A stretch of DNA of 64,000 bases from Arenibaculum pallidiluteum (GCF_017355985.1 NZ_JAFIQU010000005.1:62001-126000), one strand, 5' to 3'. Numbered from the stretch's first letter, positions 1 to 8,352 are shown. Notes: generated by a model not told the origin, from the sequence alone. Translations and numbers: made by a program.

Positions 1-1
1 G

Positions 2-739
2 GCGCTGGGAACCTGGCAGCAGGACTATTTCGGCAATCCCGTGCTGTTCTTCACGATCCAGCAGTCGCACAGCGCAATGACGGTCGAGGCCGAGACGCTG
101 GTCGAGGTGATGCCGCCGCTGCCCGTCGACCCGCGGGCGACGCCACCCTGGGAGACCGTGCGCGCCCGCCTGCGCCGCCCGCGCGGCACGGAGGAGCGCG
201 AAGCCGTCGAGTTCCTGTTCGACTCGCAGCGCCTCGCGCAGCACCACACGGTGACGGCCTATGCCCGCGAGAGCTTCCCGCCGGGCCGCCCGATCCTGGC
301 CGGGGTGCTCGATCTGACGCGGCGCATCCATGCCGACTTCACATACGATCCCACCGCCACCGACGTCGACACCGCGCCGGCCGAGGTGATCCGGCTGAAG
401 CGCGGAGTGTGCCAGGACTTCGCCCATCTCGAGATCGCCTGCCTGCGCGCCCTCGGCCTGCCGGCGCGCTATGTCAGCGGCTACATCCTGACCCACCCGC
501 CTCCGGGCGGGGAGAAGCTGGTCGGCGGCGATGCCTCGCATGCCTGGGTCTCGGCCTTCGTGCCCGGCTCCGGCTGGATCGACGTGGACCCCACCAACAA
601 CACGCTGGCGCGCGACGAGCACGTCACCCTCGCCTGGGGGCGCGACTACGACGATGTCAGCCCGCTCAAGGGCGTGGTGATCGGCGGCGGCGACCACTCA
701 CTGGCCGTGACGGTGGATGTGAGCCCCGTCCGCGACTGA
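2..739 (+). CDS. Transglutaminase-like cysteine protease domain protein (5' truncated)
   Basis: The reading frame is open to the left edge of the window and already reads a family-typical N-terminal segment (DYFGN...F.IQQSHSAMTVEAET), so the true start lies upstream; the GTG at 41 is internal. The C-terminal half is a transglutaminase/protease fold: a catalytic Cys in RGVCQDFAHL, a His in DASHAWVSAF and an Asp in the following GWIDVDPTNN, the usual Cys-His-Asp order. Proteins of this kind (COG1305) often sit beside alpha-E and circularly permuted ATP-grasp genes in proteobacteria and are thought to process peptides; those neighbours would lie outside the window. The product has no recognised substrate. 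The family call is secure; the function is not. Confidence 0.85.
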   Translation, partial: ALGTWQQDYFGNPVLFFTIQQSHSAMTVEAETLVEVMPPLPVDPRATPPWETVRARLRRPRGTEEREAVEFLFDSQRLAQHHTVTAYARESFPPGRPILAGVLDLTRRIHADFTYDPTATDVDTAPAEVIRLKRGVCQDFAHLEIACLRALGLPARYVSGYILTHPPPGGEKLVGGDASHAWVSAFVPGSGWIDVDPTNNTLARDEHVTLAWGRDYDDVSPLKGVVIGGGDHSLAVTVDVSPVRD

Positions 740-773
740 GCGCGCGGCTGATGTTGCGAAGAGGAGGGCCGGC

Positions 774-1664
774 ATGCCGGAGGACAGGATGGTCCGCCTG
801 CCTCGTGCGGGAGTCCGCCTTCGCCTGGCCGCGCACGGGCCGCTGGACGGGCCGCCGGTGATCCTGCTGCACGGCTTTCCCGAGACGGGCTCGGCCTGGG
901 ACCCCGTCGCGACCACGCTGGCGGCGCAGGGGTTCCGCGTGCTGGCGCCGGACCAGCGTGGCTTCGGACGCAGCGACAGGCCACGGGGGATCGAGGCCTA
1001 TTCGCTCGACCGGCTCGCCGAGGACGTGCTCGAACTGGCCGCGTCGGAGGGGATCGGCCGTTTCGCGGTGGTCGGCCACGACTGGGGAGGGATCGTCGCC
1101 TGGTGGCTGGCGATGCGCGATCCCGCGGAGGTCTCGCGCATCGCGGTGCTCAACGCGCCCCACCCGGCGACGCTGGCGTCCTTCGCCCGCCGCAACCCGC
1201 GCCAGGCGCTGCGGAGCTGGTACGTCCTGTTCTTTCAGCTCCCCTTCCTGCCGGAGGCGGCGCTGCGTGCCCGGGGCTGCGCGCTGCTCGTGCGGAGCAT
1301 GGTGGGTACGGCCCGGCGCGGCACCTTCTCCGCCGAGGATATCGCACGCTGCCGGGCCGACTGGTCGCAGCCCGGCGCGCTGACGGCGATGCTGAACTGG
1401 TATCGGGCGTTGCGCCGCAGGGGCCCTCTTCCTTCAGGCCGGGTGCGCCTGCCGACGCTGCTGATCTGGGGCGAGCGCGACGCCTTCCTCGAGCCCGGCC
1501 TGGCCGAGACCGCGATCTCCTTGTGCGATGACGGGCGGCTGGTCCGGCTTCCCAGGGCGACGCACTGGCTGCATCACGAGGAGCCGTCGGTCGTGAGTAC
1601 GCAGCTTGCGGGGTTCCTGCGCGACGGGGCCGAGCGGGAGGAGCGGGCGCCGCAGCCCCAGTGA
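774..1664 (+). CDS. Alpha/beta hydrolase, epoxide hydrolase/haloalkane dehalogenase-like
   Basis: 296 residues forming a complete alpha/beta hydrolase. The oxyanion strand motif HGFPE is at residues 33-37, and the nucleophile elbow GHDWGG at 101-106 puts Asp103 as nucleophile, which points to the epoxide hydrolase, haloalkane or fluoroacetate dehalogenase branch and not to serine esterases. A C-terminal GERDAFL strand carries the acid and HWLHHEEP carries the catalytic His. There is no signal peptide, so it is cytosolic. The start at 774 follows GAGGAGGGCC, a good ribosome site. It lies 34 bases after the transglutaminase gene and may be co-transcribed. The substrate cannot be read from sequence. 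Confidence 0.8.
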   Translation: MPEDRMVRLPRAGVRLRLAAHGPLDGPPVILLHGFPETGSAWDPVATTLAAQGFRVLAPDQRGFGRSDRPRGIEAYSLDRLAEDVLELAASEGIGRFAVVGHDWGGIVAWWLAMRDPAEVSRIAVLNAPHPATLASFARRNPRQALRSWYVLFFQLPFLPEAALRARGCALLVRSMVGTARRGTFSAEDIARCRADWSQPGALTAMLNWYRALRRRGPLPSGRVRLPTLLIWGERDAFLEPGLAETAISLCDDGRLVRLPRATHWLHHEEPSVVSTQLAGFLRDGAEREERAPQPQ

Positions 1665-1680
1665 GAACGGGTCGGCCGGC

Positions 1681-1854
1681 TCAGTGCCGCGGCACCATCG
1701 GAAAGACCATGGAGTAGCTGTTGTCGGAATCGTTCAGCGGCGGGGTTGCCGTCTCCTGCCTGACGGACAGCAAAATGGCGCCCAGAAGGACGCAGACACC
1801 GGCTAGCAGCACCCAGGCCACCGGCCAGTCACGCCCCTGCTTCGCAGGTTTCAT
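1681..1854 (-). CDS. Small single-pass membrane protein (57 aa)
   Basis: A short frame starts with ATG at 1854 behind GAGG six bases upstream. The product begins MKPAKQGRDWPVAWVL and has one hydrophobic segment (about residues 11-29) followed by a polar tail ending in MVFPMVPRH. The positive N-terminus followed by one helix suggests an N-in membrane anchor. It overlaps nothing and fills the space between the hydrolase and metI. I do not recognise a family. The coding call rests on ribosome site, hydrophobic pattern and position. Confidence 0.55.
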   Translation of the reverse strand: MKPAKQGRDWPVAWVLLAGVCVLLGAILLSVRQETATPPLNDSDNSYSMVFPMVPRH

Positions 1855-1939
1855 CGGAGCCTCGCGGCGGTCGACGACCCAGCGCGACCGCTAGCAGGGT
1901 CAACAGCGGGGAGCCCCTTGCATTGCGCGGCGCCCTCTG

Positions 1940-2596
1940 TCAGCGGCGGTGATTGACGCGGCGCGAAAGCCATTCGCCGCCGAACTGCACCGTGGTTACC
2001 AGGATGATCAGGATGAGGATGATCTCGAACAGCACCCGCGTCTCATAGCGCTCGTAACCGTAGCGAATCGCGAGGTCGCCGAGGCCGCCGGCTCCGACCG
2101 CCCCTGCCATCGCCGATGCATTGATCATGGCGATGACGCAGACCGTCATGCCGCCCACGATGCCGGGCAGTGCCTCGGGCAGGATGACGTGGCGCACGAT
2201 GTGCCAGCGGCGAAAGCCCATCGCCTGGGCGGCTTCGATCAGGCCGTGGTCCACCTCGTTCAGGCTGACCTGGGCAATGCGGGTATAGAACGCGATCAGG
2301 TGGATGCTGAGCGGCACGACTGCCGCCCAGATGCCGAGCGTGGTGCCGACGAGGAGGCGGGTGAAGGGGAGCAGGGCAACCAGCAGGATGATGAAGGGGA
2401 TCGCCCGGAAAACATTGACCACCACCGACAGGCCCTTGTTCAGGCGCGGCTTCGGGTAAAGGCCCCCCGGTGCGGTAGTGACCAGCAGGAGGGCGAGCAC
2501 CAGGCCACAGGAAATCGCGATCGCGACCGACACGCTGACCATCGTCAGGGTTTCCCCGAAGGCACGCAGGTAGCGGTCAAACATCGTCGGCGACAT
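1940..2596 (-). CDS. metI: Methionine ABC transporter permease MetI
   Basis: 218 residues with about five membrane helices and the conserved cytoplasmic EAA loop (EAAQAMGFRRWHIVRHVILPEALPG in homologous position), which docks on the MetN ATPase. Length and the AMAGAVGAGGLGD segment fit the MetI/D-methionine permease family. It forms the membrane channel for methionine or related sulfur compounds. It is the last gene of a minus-strand unit, overlapping the metN stop by 20 bases, so translation is probably coupled. A second ATG lies four codons in and could be the real start. Confidence 0.93.
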   Translation of the reverse strand: MSPTMFDRYLRAFGETLTMVSVSVAIAISCGLVLALLLVTTAPGGLYPKPRLNKGLSVVVNVFRAIPFIILLVALLPFTRLLVGTTLGIWAAVVPLSIHLIAFYTRIAQVSLNEVDHGLIEAAQAMGFRRWHIVRHVILPEALPGIVGGMTVCVIAMINASAMAGAVGAGGLGDLAIRYGYERYETRVLFEIILILIILVTTVQFGGEWLSRRVNHRR

Positions 2597-3671
2597 AGCC
2601 TAGCACCCTCATGGAATCGGGAGAAAAGGTCAGGCTCGCGACCGGCCGGATCGAATCGGCGGGCACGGCGACCAGCAGGTCGCCCTGTGCGTGGCCCTGA
2701 ATGCGGTCGATTCCGCCGTGCAGCAGCCTTGCCTCGGGCGCAAGGGCCATGAGGCTCGCAAGCGACAGCCCCTCGGGATGGCTTTCGCCAGTGAAGCGCA
2801 GTGCCAGGATGGCGTGCCCGCCGCGCGCCGGCGGTTCCGGCCGCAGGCGTCGGCCGAGGTCGTCAGGCACACCGTGCTGCAATGGCCGCAGCAACGCTCT
2901 CGTCGCCTCGCCTTGCGGGTCGCCAAAGACCTTCCAGACCGGTCCCTGCTCGACGCGGCCGCCTTGGTCGAGGACCAGCACCTCGTCGCAGATCGCGCGG
3001 ATCACGGCCATGTCATGGGTGATCAGCACGATCGTCAGCCCGAGCTTGGCGTTGATGTCGCGCAACAGGTCGAGGATGGCATGCGTGGTCTCCGGGTCGA
3101 GCGCCGAAGTCGCCTCGTCGCAAAGCAGGATGTCGGGCCGGTGCACCAGGGCACGGGCGATGCCGACGCGCTGCTTCTGTCCGCCCGAAAGCTTGGAAGG
3201 ATAGACATCGGCCTTGTCCGCGATGCCTACGAGTTCCAGAAGCTCCTCCACCCGGCGGCTGGTCTCGGGGGCCCCGACGCCCGACACCCTCAGCGGCAGC
3301 CCCACATTCTCCCGCACCGTCTTTGCCGACAGCAGGTTGAAATGCTGGAAGATCATGCCGATGCGGCGGCGCAGCTGCATCAGCGCCTCCTCGCCCAGCG
3401 TGCCGACATCGATGCCGTCGACCAGCACACGCCCGCCGGACGGGCGCTCCAGCATGTTGATCGAGCGCAGCAGCGTCGATTTGCCCGCGCCCGACCGTCC
3501 GATGATGCCGAAGACGCTGCCGCGCGGAATGGTGAAGGAGAGTTCGTGCAGCGCCTGCACACCGCCCGGATAGACCTTGTGGATCGCATCGAAGGTGATA
3601 TGCGGGACCGGCGGTGCGGCCTCGCCGCACTTCAGGGCGGTGCCATGCGGCAGCATCGGATCGTCCTCCAC
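2577..3671 (-). CDS. metN: Methionine ABC transporter ATP-binding protein MetN
   Basis: 364 residues. Walker A GRSGAGKST is near 58-66, the ABC signature LSGGQ at 161-165, Walker B ILLCDE at 181-186, and the D-loop and H-switch (LITHDM) follow. The C-terminal 80 or so residues match the NIL regulatory domain position that senses methionine in MetN and gives trans-inhibition. It sits between metQ and metI, 4 bases after the metQ stop. An extra N-terminal stretch of about 20 residues precedes the ABC core; the ATG five codons in (MLPHG) is an alternative start. Confidence 0.93.
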   Translation of the reverse strand: MEDDPMLPHGTALKCGEAAPPVPHITFDAIHKVYPGGVQALHELSFTIPRGSVFGIIGRSGAGKSTLLRSINMLERPSGGRVLVDGIDVGTLGEEALMQLRRRIGMIFQHFNLLSAKTVRENVGLPLRVSGVGAPETSRRVEELLELVGIADKADVYPSKLSGGQKQRVGIARALVHRPDILLCDEATSALDPETTHAILDLLRDINAKLGLTIVLITHDMAVIRAICDEVLVLDQGGRVEQGPVWKVFGDPQGEATRALLRPLQHGVPDDLGRRLRPEPPARGGHAILALRFTGESHPEGLSLASLMALAPEARLLHGGIDRIQGHAQGDLLVAVPADSIRPVASLTFSPDSMRVLGYVADDV

Positions 3672-3675
3672 GCGC

Positions 3676-4491
3676 TCAGAAGGCCGGAATGAGGACGCCG
3701 GCGAGTTCCCTCTCGATATAGGCGCGGACCTCAGGCGACTGGAACGATTCCACCAGCGGCTTCACCCAGGGGGCATCCTTGTCCTGTTCGCGAACGACGA
3801 TGATATTGACGTTTGGATTGTTCTCACGCCGCTCCTGGGCAATGCCGTCACGCGCCGCGTTGAGGCCGACCTGCGAGCCGAAGCTGGAGATCACCGCCGC
3901 CGCATCCACGTCCTCGTAGGAACGCGCCAGCACCACCGACTTCGCTTCGACGAATTCGAGCCTGCGCGGGTTCTCCTTGATGTCGGCGAGGGTGGCGGTC
4001 TCGTTGTAGGCGTCGAAGCCGTCGCGCAGCGTGATCAAGCCCTCGTCGCGCAGCACGATGAGCGCGCGGCTTTCATTGCTGGGATCGTCAGGCACGCCAA
4101 CCCGGGCCCCTGTCGGAAGGTCCTTCAGGGACTTGTACTTCTTGGAATAGTAGGCGATCGGCGAAAGATACGTATTGCCGACGATCGCCAGCTTGTAGCC
4201 CCGCTGCTTGACCTGGTCGCGGTAGAAGGGGATGTGCTGGAACGCGTTGGCCTGCAACTCGCCGCTGTTCAGCGCCTCGTTCGGGCTCAGCGTGCCGGCG
4301 AGCACCACTGGCTCGATGTCGAGGCCGCGGGACTTGCCCACCTTCGCGACGATTTCCCAGATCGGCTCGCTGATGCCCCCGCGGATGCCCACCTTCAGGT
4401 GGACCGGCTCGGCCGCGTGGGCCCCTGCGGCCGTCATCATGCCGAGGAACAGGGCAGCGCCCACGGCGCGCCCTAGAAGACGATGGATCAT
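3676..4491 (-). CDS. metQ: MetQ/NlpA-family methionine-binding protein
   Basis: The start chosen is ATG 4491, behind AAGGGAG, giving 271 residues; longer frames upstream lack homology. A signal peptide (MIHRLLGRAV... cut near AHA-AEP) leads to the mature domain, with family-typical GTLSPNEALNSGELQANAFQHIPF and the PDDPSNESRAL segment. It delivers methionine to MetNI. Unlike E. coli MetQ there is no lipobox Cys, so it is probably a free periplasmic protein. It lies just downstream of a methionine gamma-lyase-like gene, supporting methionine as ligand. Confidence 0.9.
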   Translation of the reverse strand: MIHRLLGRAVGAALFLGMMTAAGAHAAEPVHLKVGIRGGISEPIWEIVAKVGKSRGLDIEPVVLAGTLSPNEALNSGELQANAFQHIPFYRDQVKQRGYKLAIVGNTYLSPIAYYSKKYKSLKDLPTGARVGVPDDPSNESRALIVLRDEGLITLRDGFDAYNETATLADIKENPRRLEFVEAKSVVLARSYEDVDAAAVISSFGSQVGLNAARDGIAQERRENNPNVNIIVVREQDKDAPWVKPLVESFQSPEVRAYIERELAGVLIPAF

Positions 4492-4540
4492 AGCAACTCC
4501 CTTCTTGTGGCTGGGGGCCTCGTGACGGCCCTGTGATAGG

Positions 4541-5764
4541 TCAGCCGCGGCGTGGCGGCGCCGCTGCGTCGAGGGCCTGCAGGATGTCCTCCTGGATGTC
4601 GGGCAGGTTCTCGAGACCAATGGAGAGGCGGACGAGCCCGTCGCTGATGCCGTGGCGGGCGCGTTCCTCGGCCGTGTAGGCGGCATGGGTCATGCTGGCG
4701 GGGTGCTGGACCAGTGTCTCGGCATCGCCGAGGCTGACGGCGCGCGTGGCCAGCATCAGCCGGTTCATGAAGCGCGCTCCCGCCTCGATCCCGCCTTCCA
4801 GCTCGCATGAGACGAGGCCCCCGAAGCCACTCATCTGCCGCTTGGCAATGGCATGTCCGGGGGCGTCGGGCAGGCCCGGGTAGCCGACCCAGCGCACCGC
4901 CGGGTGCGCCGCCAGCAGCCCCGCGACGGCCGCTGCCGAGGCACTGTGGCGCTCGATGCGTAGCTCCAGTGTCTTCAGGCCGCGCAGCAGCAGGAAGGCG
5001 GTCAGCGGCGCGATGGTCGCACCCGTCAGGTAGCGCAGCCCCTCCATGCGCACGCGGTCGAGGATAGCCCTAGGGCCGACCACCACGCCTGCGATCAGGT
5101 CGCCGTGGCCTCCCAGGAATTTGGTGGCGGAATGCACGACCAGATCCGCACCATGTTCGATGGGGCGCTGAAGGATCGGCGTGGCGAAGGTGTTGTCGAC
5201 CATTACGAGGGCGCCGACGTCATGCGCCAGAGCGCTTACTGCGGCGATGTCGACGACGCGCAGATTGGGGTTCGCCGGCGTCTCGAAATGCACGAGCTTC
5301 GGCCGCAGCGCCATCGCACGGGCGACATCGTCCAGGTCCGTGAAATCCGCTACCTCCACGCGCACGCCGAAGCGTGTCACCCCGCGCATGAACAGCGCGA
5401 AGCTGTTGCCGTACAGCGTGCTGTCAATCACCACGACGTCGCCCGCCTGGAGGAGGGTCCATAGGGTCGCGGAGATCGCCGCCATGCCGGAAGCGACCGC
5501 CAGCCCGGCTTCAGCCCCCTCCAGGTCGGCCACACGCGCTTCGAGCAGCGCCTGCGTCGGATTCCTGGTGCGGCCGTAGATGTAGCCCTCCCTCTCGCCG
5601 CGGAACAGAGCTGCGCCGTCCTCCACGGTCTCGAAGGCATAGGTGGAGGTCATGAATACCGGCGCGGTCAGCGCGCCGTGCTCGCTGGCCGGGTCGTAGC
5701 CGAGATGAATGGCGCGGGTCGAGAGTCCGGTCCAGCGCGGCCGGTTCGAAGGCGATTTGCTCAT
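4541..5764 (-). CDS. Methionine gamma-lyase-like Cys/Met-metabolism PLP enzyme
   Basis: 407 residues from ATG 5764 ([10 protein letters not shown]), with GGAG upstream. This is a trans-sulfuration fold-type I PLP enzyme: phosphate-binding SGM near 92-94, Tyr118 of STLYG, Asp in VDNTFATP, and the PLP lysine K215 in [12 protein letters not shown]. The C-terminal [17 protein letters not shown] and [16 protein letters not shown] motifs are very close to methionine gamma-lyase as I recall it. The cysteine that follows LYG in classic methionine gamma-lyases is Asn120 here. Expected reaction: cleavage of methionine to methanethiol, ammonia and 2-oxobutyrate; cystathionine or homocysteine lyase activity is the alternative. 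It leads the metQNI unit, divergent from an aminotransferase. Confidence 0.8.
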   Translation of the reverse strand: MSKSPSNRPRWTGLSTRAIHLGYDPASEHGALTAPVFMTSTYAFETVEDGAALFRGEREGYIYGRTRNPTQALLEARVADLEGAEAGLAVASGMAAISATLWTLLQAGDVVVIDSTLYGNSFALFMRGVTRFGVRVEVADFTDLDDVARAMALRPKLVHFETPANPNLRVVDIAAVSALAHDVGALVMVDNTFATPILQRPIEHGADLVVHSATKFLGGHGDLIAGVVVGPRAILDRVRMEGLRYLTGATIAPLTAFLLLRGLKTLELRIERHSASAAAVAGLLAAHPAVRWVGYPGLPDAPGHAIAKRQMSGFGGLVSCELEGGIEAGARFMNRLMLATRAVSLGDAETLVQHPASMTHAAYTAEERARHGISDGLVRLSIGLENLPDIQEDILQALDAAAPPRRG

Positions 5765-6077
5765 GGAAGCAGCTCCAGGGCGGCACGGAGGCCAGCACCT
5801 TGTCGGGTTTGGGTTCGTTCGCGGGGGCGAGAGCCCGCGTCGCCAGCGCCATGTGGCGTCGCTGCTCCGCGAAACCGGATGGCGCGACTCACGACAATCG
5901 GACAATCGCGTGGCGCACTGCCAATCACCAGGGTGCTGCTGCTCATTGCGCCGGGCATATGCACTATCGCCATGTGAAATCACCGATGAAAACATCCTTG
6001 CATGGTAGATAAATCCGCGCAACCCTGATGCAAGACGGTTTTGATCTGTGATTTGTGCGCAAATTGAGGTCTTGGCT
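5765..6077. other. Divergent intergenic region of the methionine locus
   Basis: This 313-base spacer separates the two divergent methionine genes and should hold both promoters. The part nearest the aminotransferase is clearly more AT-rich than the surroundings. It contains the palindrome GCATATGC at 5954-5961 and the separated inverted repeat listed next. I looked for SAM riboswitch cores on the lyase side and did not recognise one. Short frames here look like noise. Confidence 0.6.
5998..6033. promoter_or_regulatory. Inverted repeat TTGCAT-N24-ATGCAA, candidate operator
   Basis: TTGCAT at 5998-6003 and ATGCAA at 6028-6033 form an exact inverted repeat with centres 30 bases apart, close to three helical turns. 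It sits 45-80 bases upstream of the aminotransferase start. Such spacing would suit a dimeric or higher-order regulator (Lrp/AsnC-like), but no regulator gene is adjacent. The site is only suggestive. Confidence 0.3.
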
Positions 6078-7178
6078 ATGGTAAATTCGGTGTTCGGCAA
6101 CACCGGTACGTCGGTGTTCGAAACAATGTCGCGCCTCGCCGCCGAGCATCGGGCGATCAATCTGGGGCAGGGCTTTCCGGAAGGGATCGAGGCGGCCGAG
6201 GTGATTGCCGCGGCCGAGGAGGCCCTGCGCACGGGCCCGCACCAGTACCCGCCGACGCTCGGTCTGCCGGCGTTGCGGCAGGCCGTCGCCGAGACCAACC
6301 GCCGATTCTGGGGTATCGAGGTCGACTGGCAGTCCGAGGTGCTGGTCACTTCCGGTGCGACCGAGGCACTGGCCGACTGCTTCTTCGGGCTTCTGGAGCC
6401 GGGCGACGAGGTGCTCGTCTTTCAGCCGGCTTACGACAGCTACGGGGTGATCCTGCGCCGTGCCGGCGCGGTGCCGGTACCGGTGCGCCTGGAGCCACCG
6501 CAATGGGAACTGCCGAGGCAGCGGATCCTCGACGCGATCACGCCGCGAACCCGCGCCATCCTGCTGAACACGCCGATGAACCCGAACGGCAAGGTGTTCA
6601 CACGCGAGGAGCTGGAGTTCCTTGCGGGCCTGCTGGAACGCCACGACCTGATCGCCGTCTGCGATGAGGTCTACGAGCATCTGACCTTCGACGGGCGTAA
6701 TCACTTGCCGCTGATGGCGCTGCCGGAGGCCCGCGGACGTTGCCTTCGTATCGGGTCAGCGGGGAAGACGTTCTCGGTGACGGGCTGGAAGGTCGGCTAT
6801 GTCACCGCCAGCGCGGAGCGGCTGGCGCCCGTCGCACGCGCCCACCAGTATCTCACCTTCGCCACCCCGCCGCACCTGCAGGCGGCCGTGGCTTTCGGGC
6901 TCGGCCTGGGGGATCACTACTTCGCCGGCCTCCAGTCGATCCTGCAGGAGCATCGCGACTTCCTGGAAACCGGCCTGCGCGAACACGGCTTCAGTACGCT
7001 GGAGTGCGGCGGCACGTATTTCCTGTGCCTGGACATCGGCGATCTCGACCCCGGCAGCGACGATTTCGCCTTCTGCCGGCGCCTGGTCGCCGAATCCGGC
7101 GTGGCGGCAGTGCCGGTCAGCACGTTCTACGGCGAACGCGACATGCGCAGGCTGATCCGCCTGTGCTTCGCCAAGTAA
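6078..7178 (+). CDS. Methionine/kynurenine-type class I aminotransferase, possibly C-terminally truncated
   Basis: ATG 6078 (MVNSVFGNTG) follows GAGG nine bases upstream; the longer frame from 6048 has no support. 366 residues of fold-type I aminotransferase: NLGQGFPEG at the N-terminus, NTPMNPNGK with the PLP-contacting Asn, CDEVYEH, SAGKTFSVTGWKVGY with the Schiff-base Lys, and terminal RLIRLCFAK with the carboxylate-binding Arg. This matches YbdL-type methionine aminotransferases and kynurenine aminotransferases. The TAA stop comes right after CFAK, where homologues usually continue with one more helix; the same frame after the stop reads LPLLREAVERLGAW, so a nonsense change is likely. Confidence 0.82.
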   Translation: MVNSVFGNTGTSVFETMSRLAAEHRAINLGQGFPEGIEAAEVIAAAEEALRTGPHQYPPTLGLPALRQAVAETNRRFWGIEVDWQSEVLVTSGATEALADCFFGLLEPGDEVLVFQPAYDSYGVILRRAGAVPVPVRLEPPQWELPRQRILDAITPRTRAILLNTPMNPNGKVFTREELEFLAGLLERHDLIAVCDEVYEHLTFDGRNHLPLMALPEARGRCLRIGSAGKTFSVTGWKVGYVTASAERLAPVARAHQYLTFATPPHLQAAVAFGLGLGDHYFAGLQSILQEHRDFLETGLREHGFSTLECGGTYFLCLDIGDLDPGSDDFAFCRRLVAESGVAAVPVSTFYGERDMRRLIRLCFAK

Positions 7179-7247
7179 CTGCCGCTGCTGCGCGAAGCGG
7201 TCGAGCGGCTGGGCGCATGGCGTGTCCGTGCAGGGCTCGCCGCGTAG
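7179..7247 (+). pseudogene. Out-of-gene continuation of the aminotransferase after TAA
   Basis: In the same frame, 22 codons follow the TAA before a TAG at 7245-7247. They read LPLLREAVERLGAWRVRAG..., an amphipathic helix of the kind that closes this aminotransferase family (CFAK followed by a charged/leucine helix). This looks like a lost C-terminus or a sequencing error at 7176-7178, not random spacer. Confidence 0.5.
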
Positions 7248-7260
7248 CGATCGTTCCGAC

Positions 7261-7292
7261 CCCCGCAACGAAGCCGCCCCGCAACGAAGCCG
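7261..7292. repeat. Two tandem copies of a 16-bp unit
   Basis: CCCCGCAACGAAGCCG occurs at 7261-7276 and exactly again at 7277-7292, in the non-coding spacer between the aminotransferase and the HTH gene. It may be a local slippage duplication. Confidence 0.8.
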
Positions 7293-7357
7293 GACGCGGG
7301 AATGGGCGACGAAGACGGCCCCGGGACCGGGGGCGAGCCCTTTGGGCCACGCTCCGC

Positions 7358-7579
7358 TTAGAACTTCCGGCGGTTCTGCTCGGCGAGGCCCGTCTGGATC
7401 AGGAGATCGGCGACGGCGAGGGCAAGTGGGGCAGGGATTTCGGGACGCTCGGACAGGCTCGACGCTCCCGCGCCTTCGTAGGCTTCGACGGCGCCCTCGC
7501 TGATGCCCAGCATGTCGGCGAACTCGGAACGGGACAGGCGCAGGAGCAGGCGCGCAGCCTCGAACGCGCTTGGGGTCAT
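7358..7579 (-). CDS. Small XRE-like helix-turn-helix protein (73 aa)
   Basis: The product reads like a Cro/C1-type helix-turn-helix: an initial helix (FEAARLLLRL), then SRSEFADMLGISEGAVEAYE as helix-turn-helix core, and a third helix LALAVADLLIQ. It is one domain with no dimer or effector region. Such proteins may be DNA-binding regulators or parts of larger complexes. The ribosome site is weak. No toxin-like partner is adjacent, so I do not call an antitoxin. Confidence 0.6.
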   Translation of the reverse strand: MTPSAFEAARLLLRLSRSEFADMLGISEGAVEAYEGAGASSLSERPEIPAPLALAVADLLIQTGLAEQNRRKF

Positions 7580-7768
7580 TTCGGATCAGCTCGGGAACTC
7601 GGCAGCGGGGCCAAACCAATACCGCAGCGGGCGCGCGGCGCACGGCTGTCATCGGTCCTATCCCCATAGCGGCACCCAGCCGGTCGATAGGCTTCGAACT
7701 GAATGCGCGGGAACCTCCGTCGGTGCCTGGCGCTCTGACCGTGCCTGTCGGGCCGGGACCGTGCGCTC

Positions 7769-7993
7769 TCAGAGGCTGGAGGCGATCAGGCGGTCCTTCC
7801 CGCGGCTGACCTGGACCTGCCCGTCCTGGCACTTCAGGTAGGTCGTCTTGCCGACCGCGAGGTTGTCGAGGACGATCACCAGGGCCCGCGGCAGCGCCAT
7901 GAACTCCCTGGAGCCGCGGACACCCGCGTTGTAAGTGGCGAGGTGGCCCTTGAGGGCCGCCTTCGTGATGGGTCGTCCGTTCGCATCGATCAT
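7769..7993 (-). CDS. Hypothetical protein (74 aa)
   Basis: ATG 7993 (MIDANGRPITKAALKGHLA) follows GAGGA with a four-base spacer; the longer frame to 8080 lacks such a site. The product is soluble, basic, with a C-terminal KTTYLKCQDGQVQVSRGKDR that could be beta-strand rich. No signal peptide or membrane helix. I do not recognise the family. It precedes, divergently, the amidase cluster. Confidence 0.55.
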   Translation of the reverse strand: MIDANGRPITKAALKGHLATYNAGVRGSREFMALPRALVIVLDNLAVGKTTYLKCQDGQVQVSRGKDRLIASSL

Positions 7994-8160
7994 CGTGTCC
8001 TCACGGGTCGTCGGCGCGCGGCTGGGCGCTGACTTGTGCCCAAGGGATAGCAGAGATCCGCGCCCCCCGAGCGGGCTCATTGCACCCGCGCCGGGCGGTC
8101 CAGGAAAGGCATGGAACTTGCAAATTCCGGCGGCGAAGTACCGACGGGAAAGCGAGAGAC

Positions 8161-8352
8161 ATGGACATTCCGGCGCCGCTTGCCAGAGCCATCATTGAAG
8201 CCCAGGGGATCGCGCTGGAGGCGCGGCAGGCCGAGAGCGTCTCGGCCGCGCTGCACAGCCTGGCGCCCGCGCAGCGCCTGACGCGAGCGCTTCCCTTCGA
8301 GGCCGAGACCGCGGATTTCGGCATGGCGCTGCTCGGCGGGGCCGGGCGATGA
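8161..8352 (+). CDS. AtzG/HpxX-like small subunit (DUF4089-type) of an AtzE-family amidase
   Basis: 63 residues starting at ATG 8161, and its stop overlaps the amidase start (ATGA at 8349-8352), so the two are translationally coupled. The sequence (two N-terminal helices and a C-terminal LPFEAETADFGMALL segment) fits the small GatC-like partner called AtzG in cyanuric acid catabolism and HpxX in the Klebsiella oxalurate region. In AtzEG this peptide wraps the amidase and is required for its stability. The assignment rests on size, pattern and the fixed position before an AtzE-type amidase. Confidence 0.7.
   Translation: MDIPAPLARAIIEAQGIALEARQAESVSAALHSLAPAQRLTRALPFEAETADFGMALLGGAGR

Noticed and set aside
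5765..6077. SAM riboswitch before the methionine lyase gene
   Set aside because: I could not find the conserved core of SAM-I, SAM-II or SAM/SAH types on the minus strand.
5765..6349. 195-residue N-terminal extension of the methionine gamma-lyase-like gene
   Set aside because: It overlaps the divergent aminotransferase and spacer; ATG 5764 has a ribosome site and family N-terminus.
7358..7993. Toxin-antitoxin pair from the HTH protein and the 74-aa protein
   Set aside because: The two genes are 189 bases apart, neither resembles a toxin, and there is no overlap or shared promoter sign.
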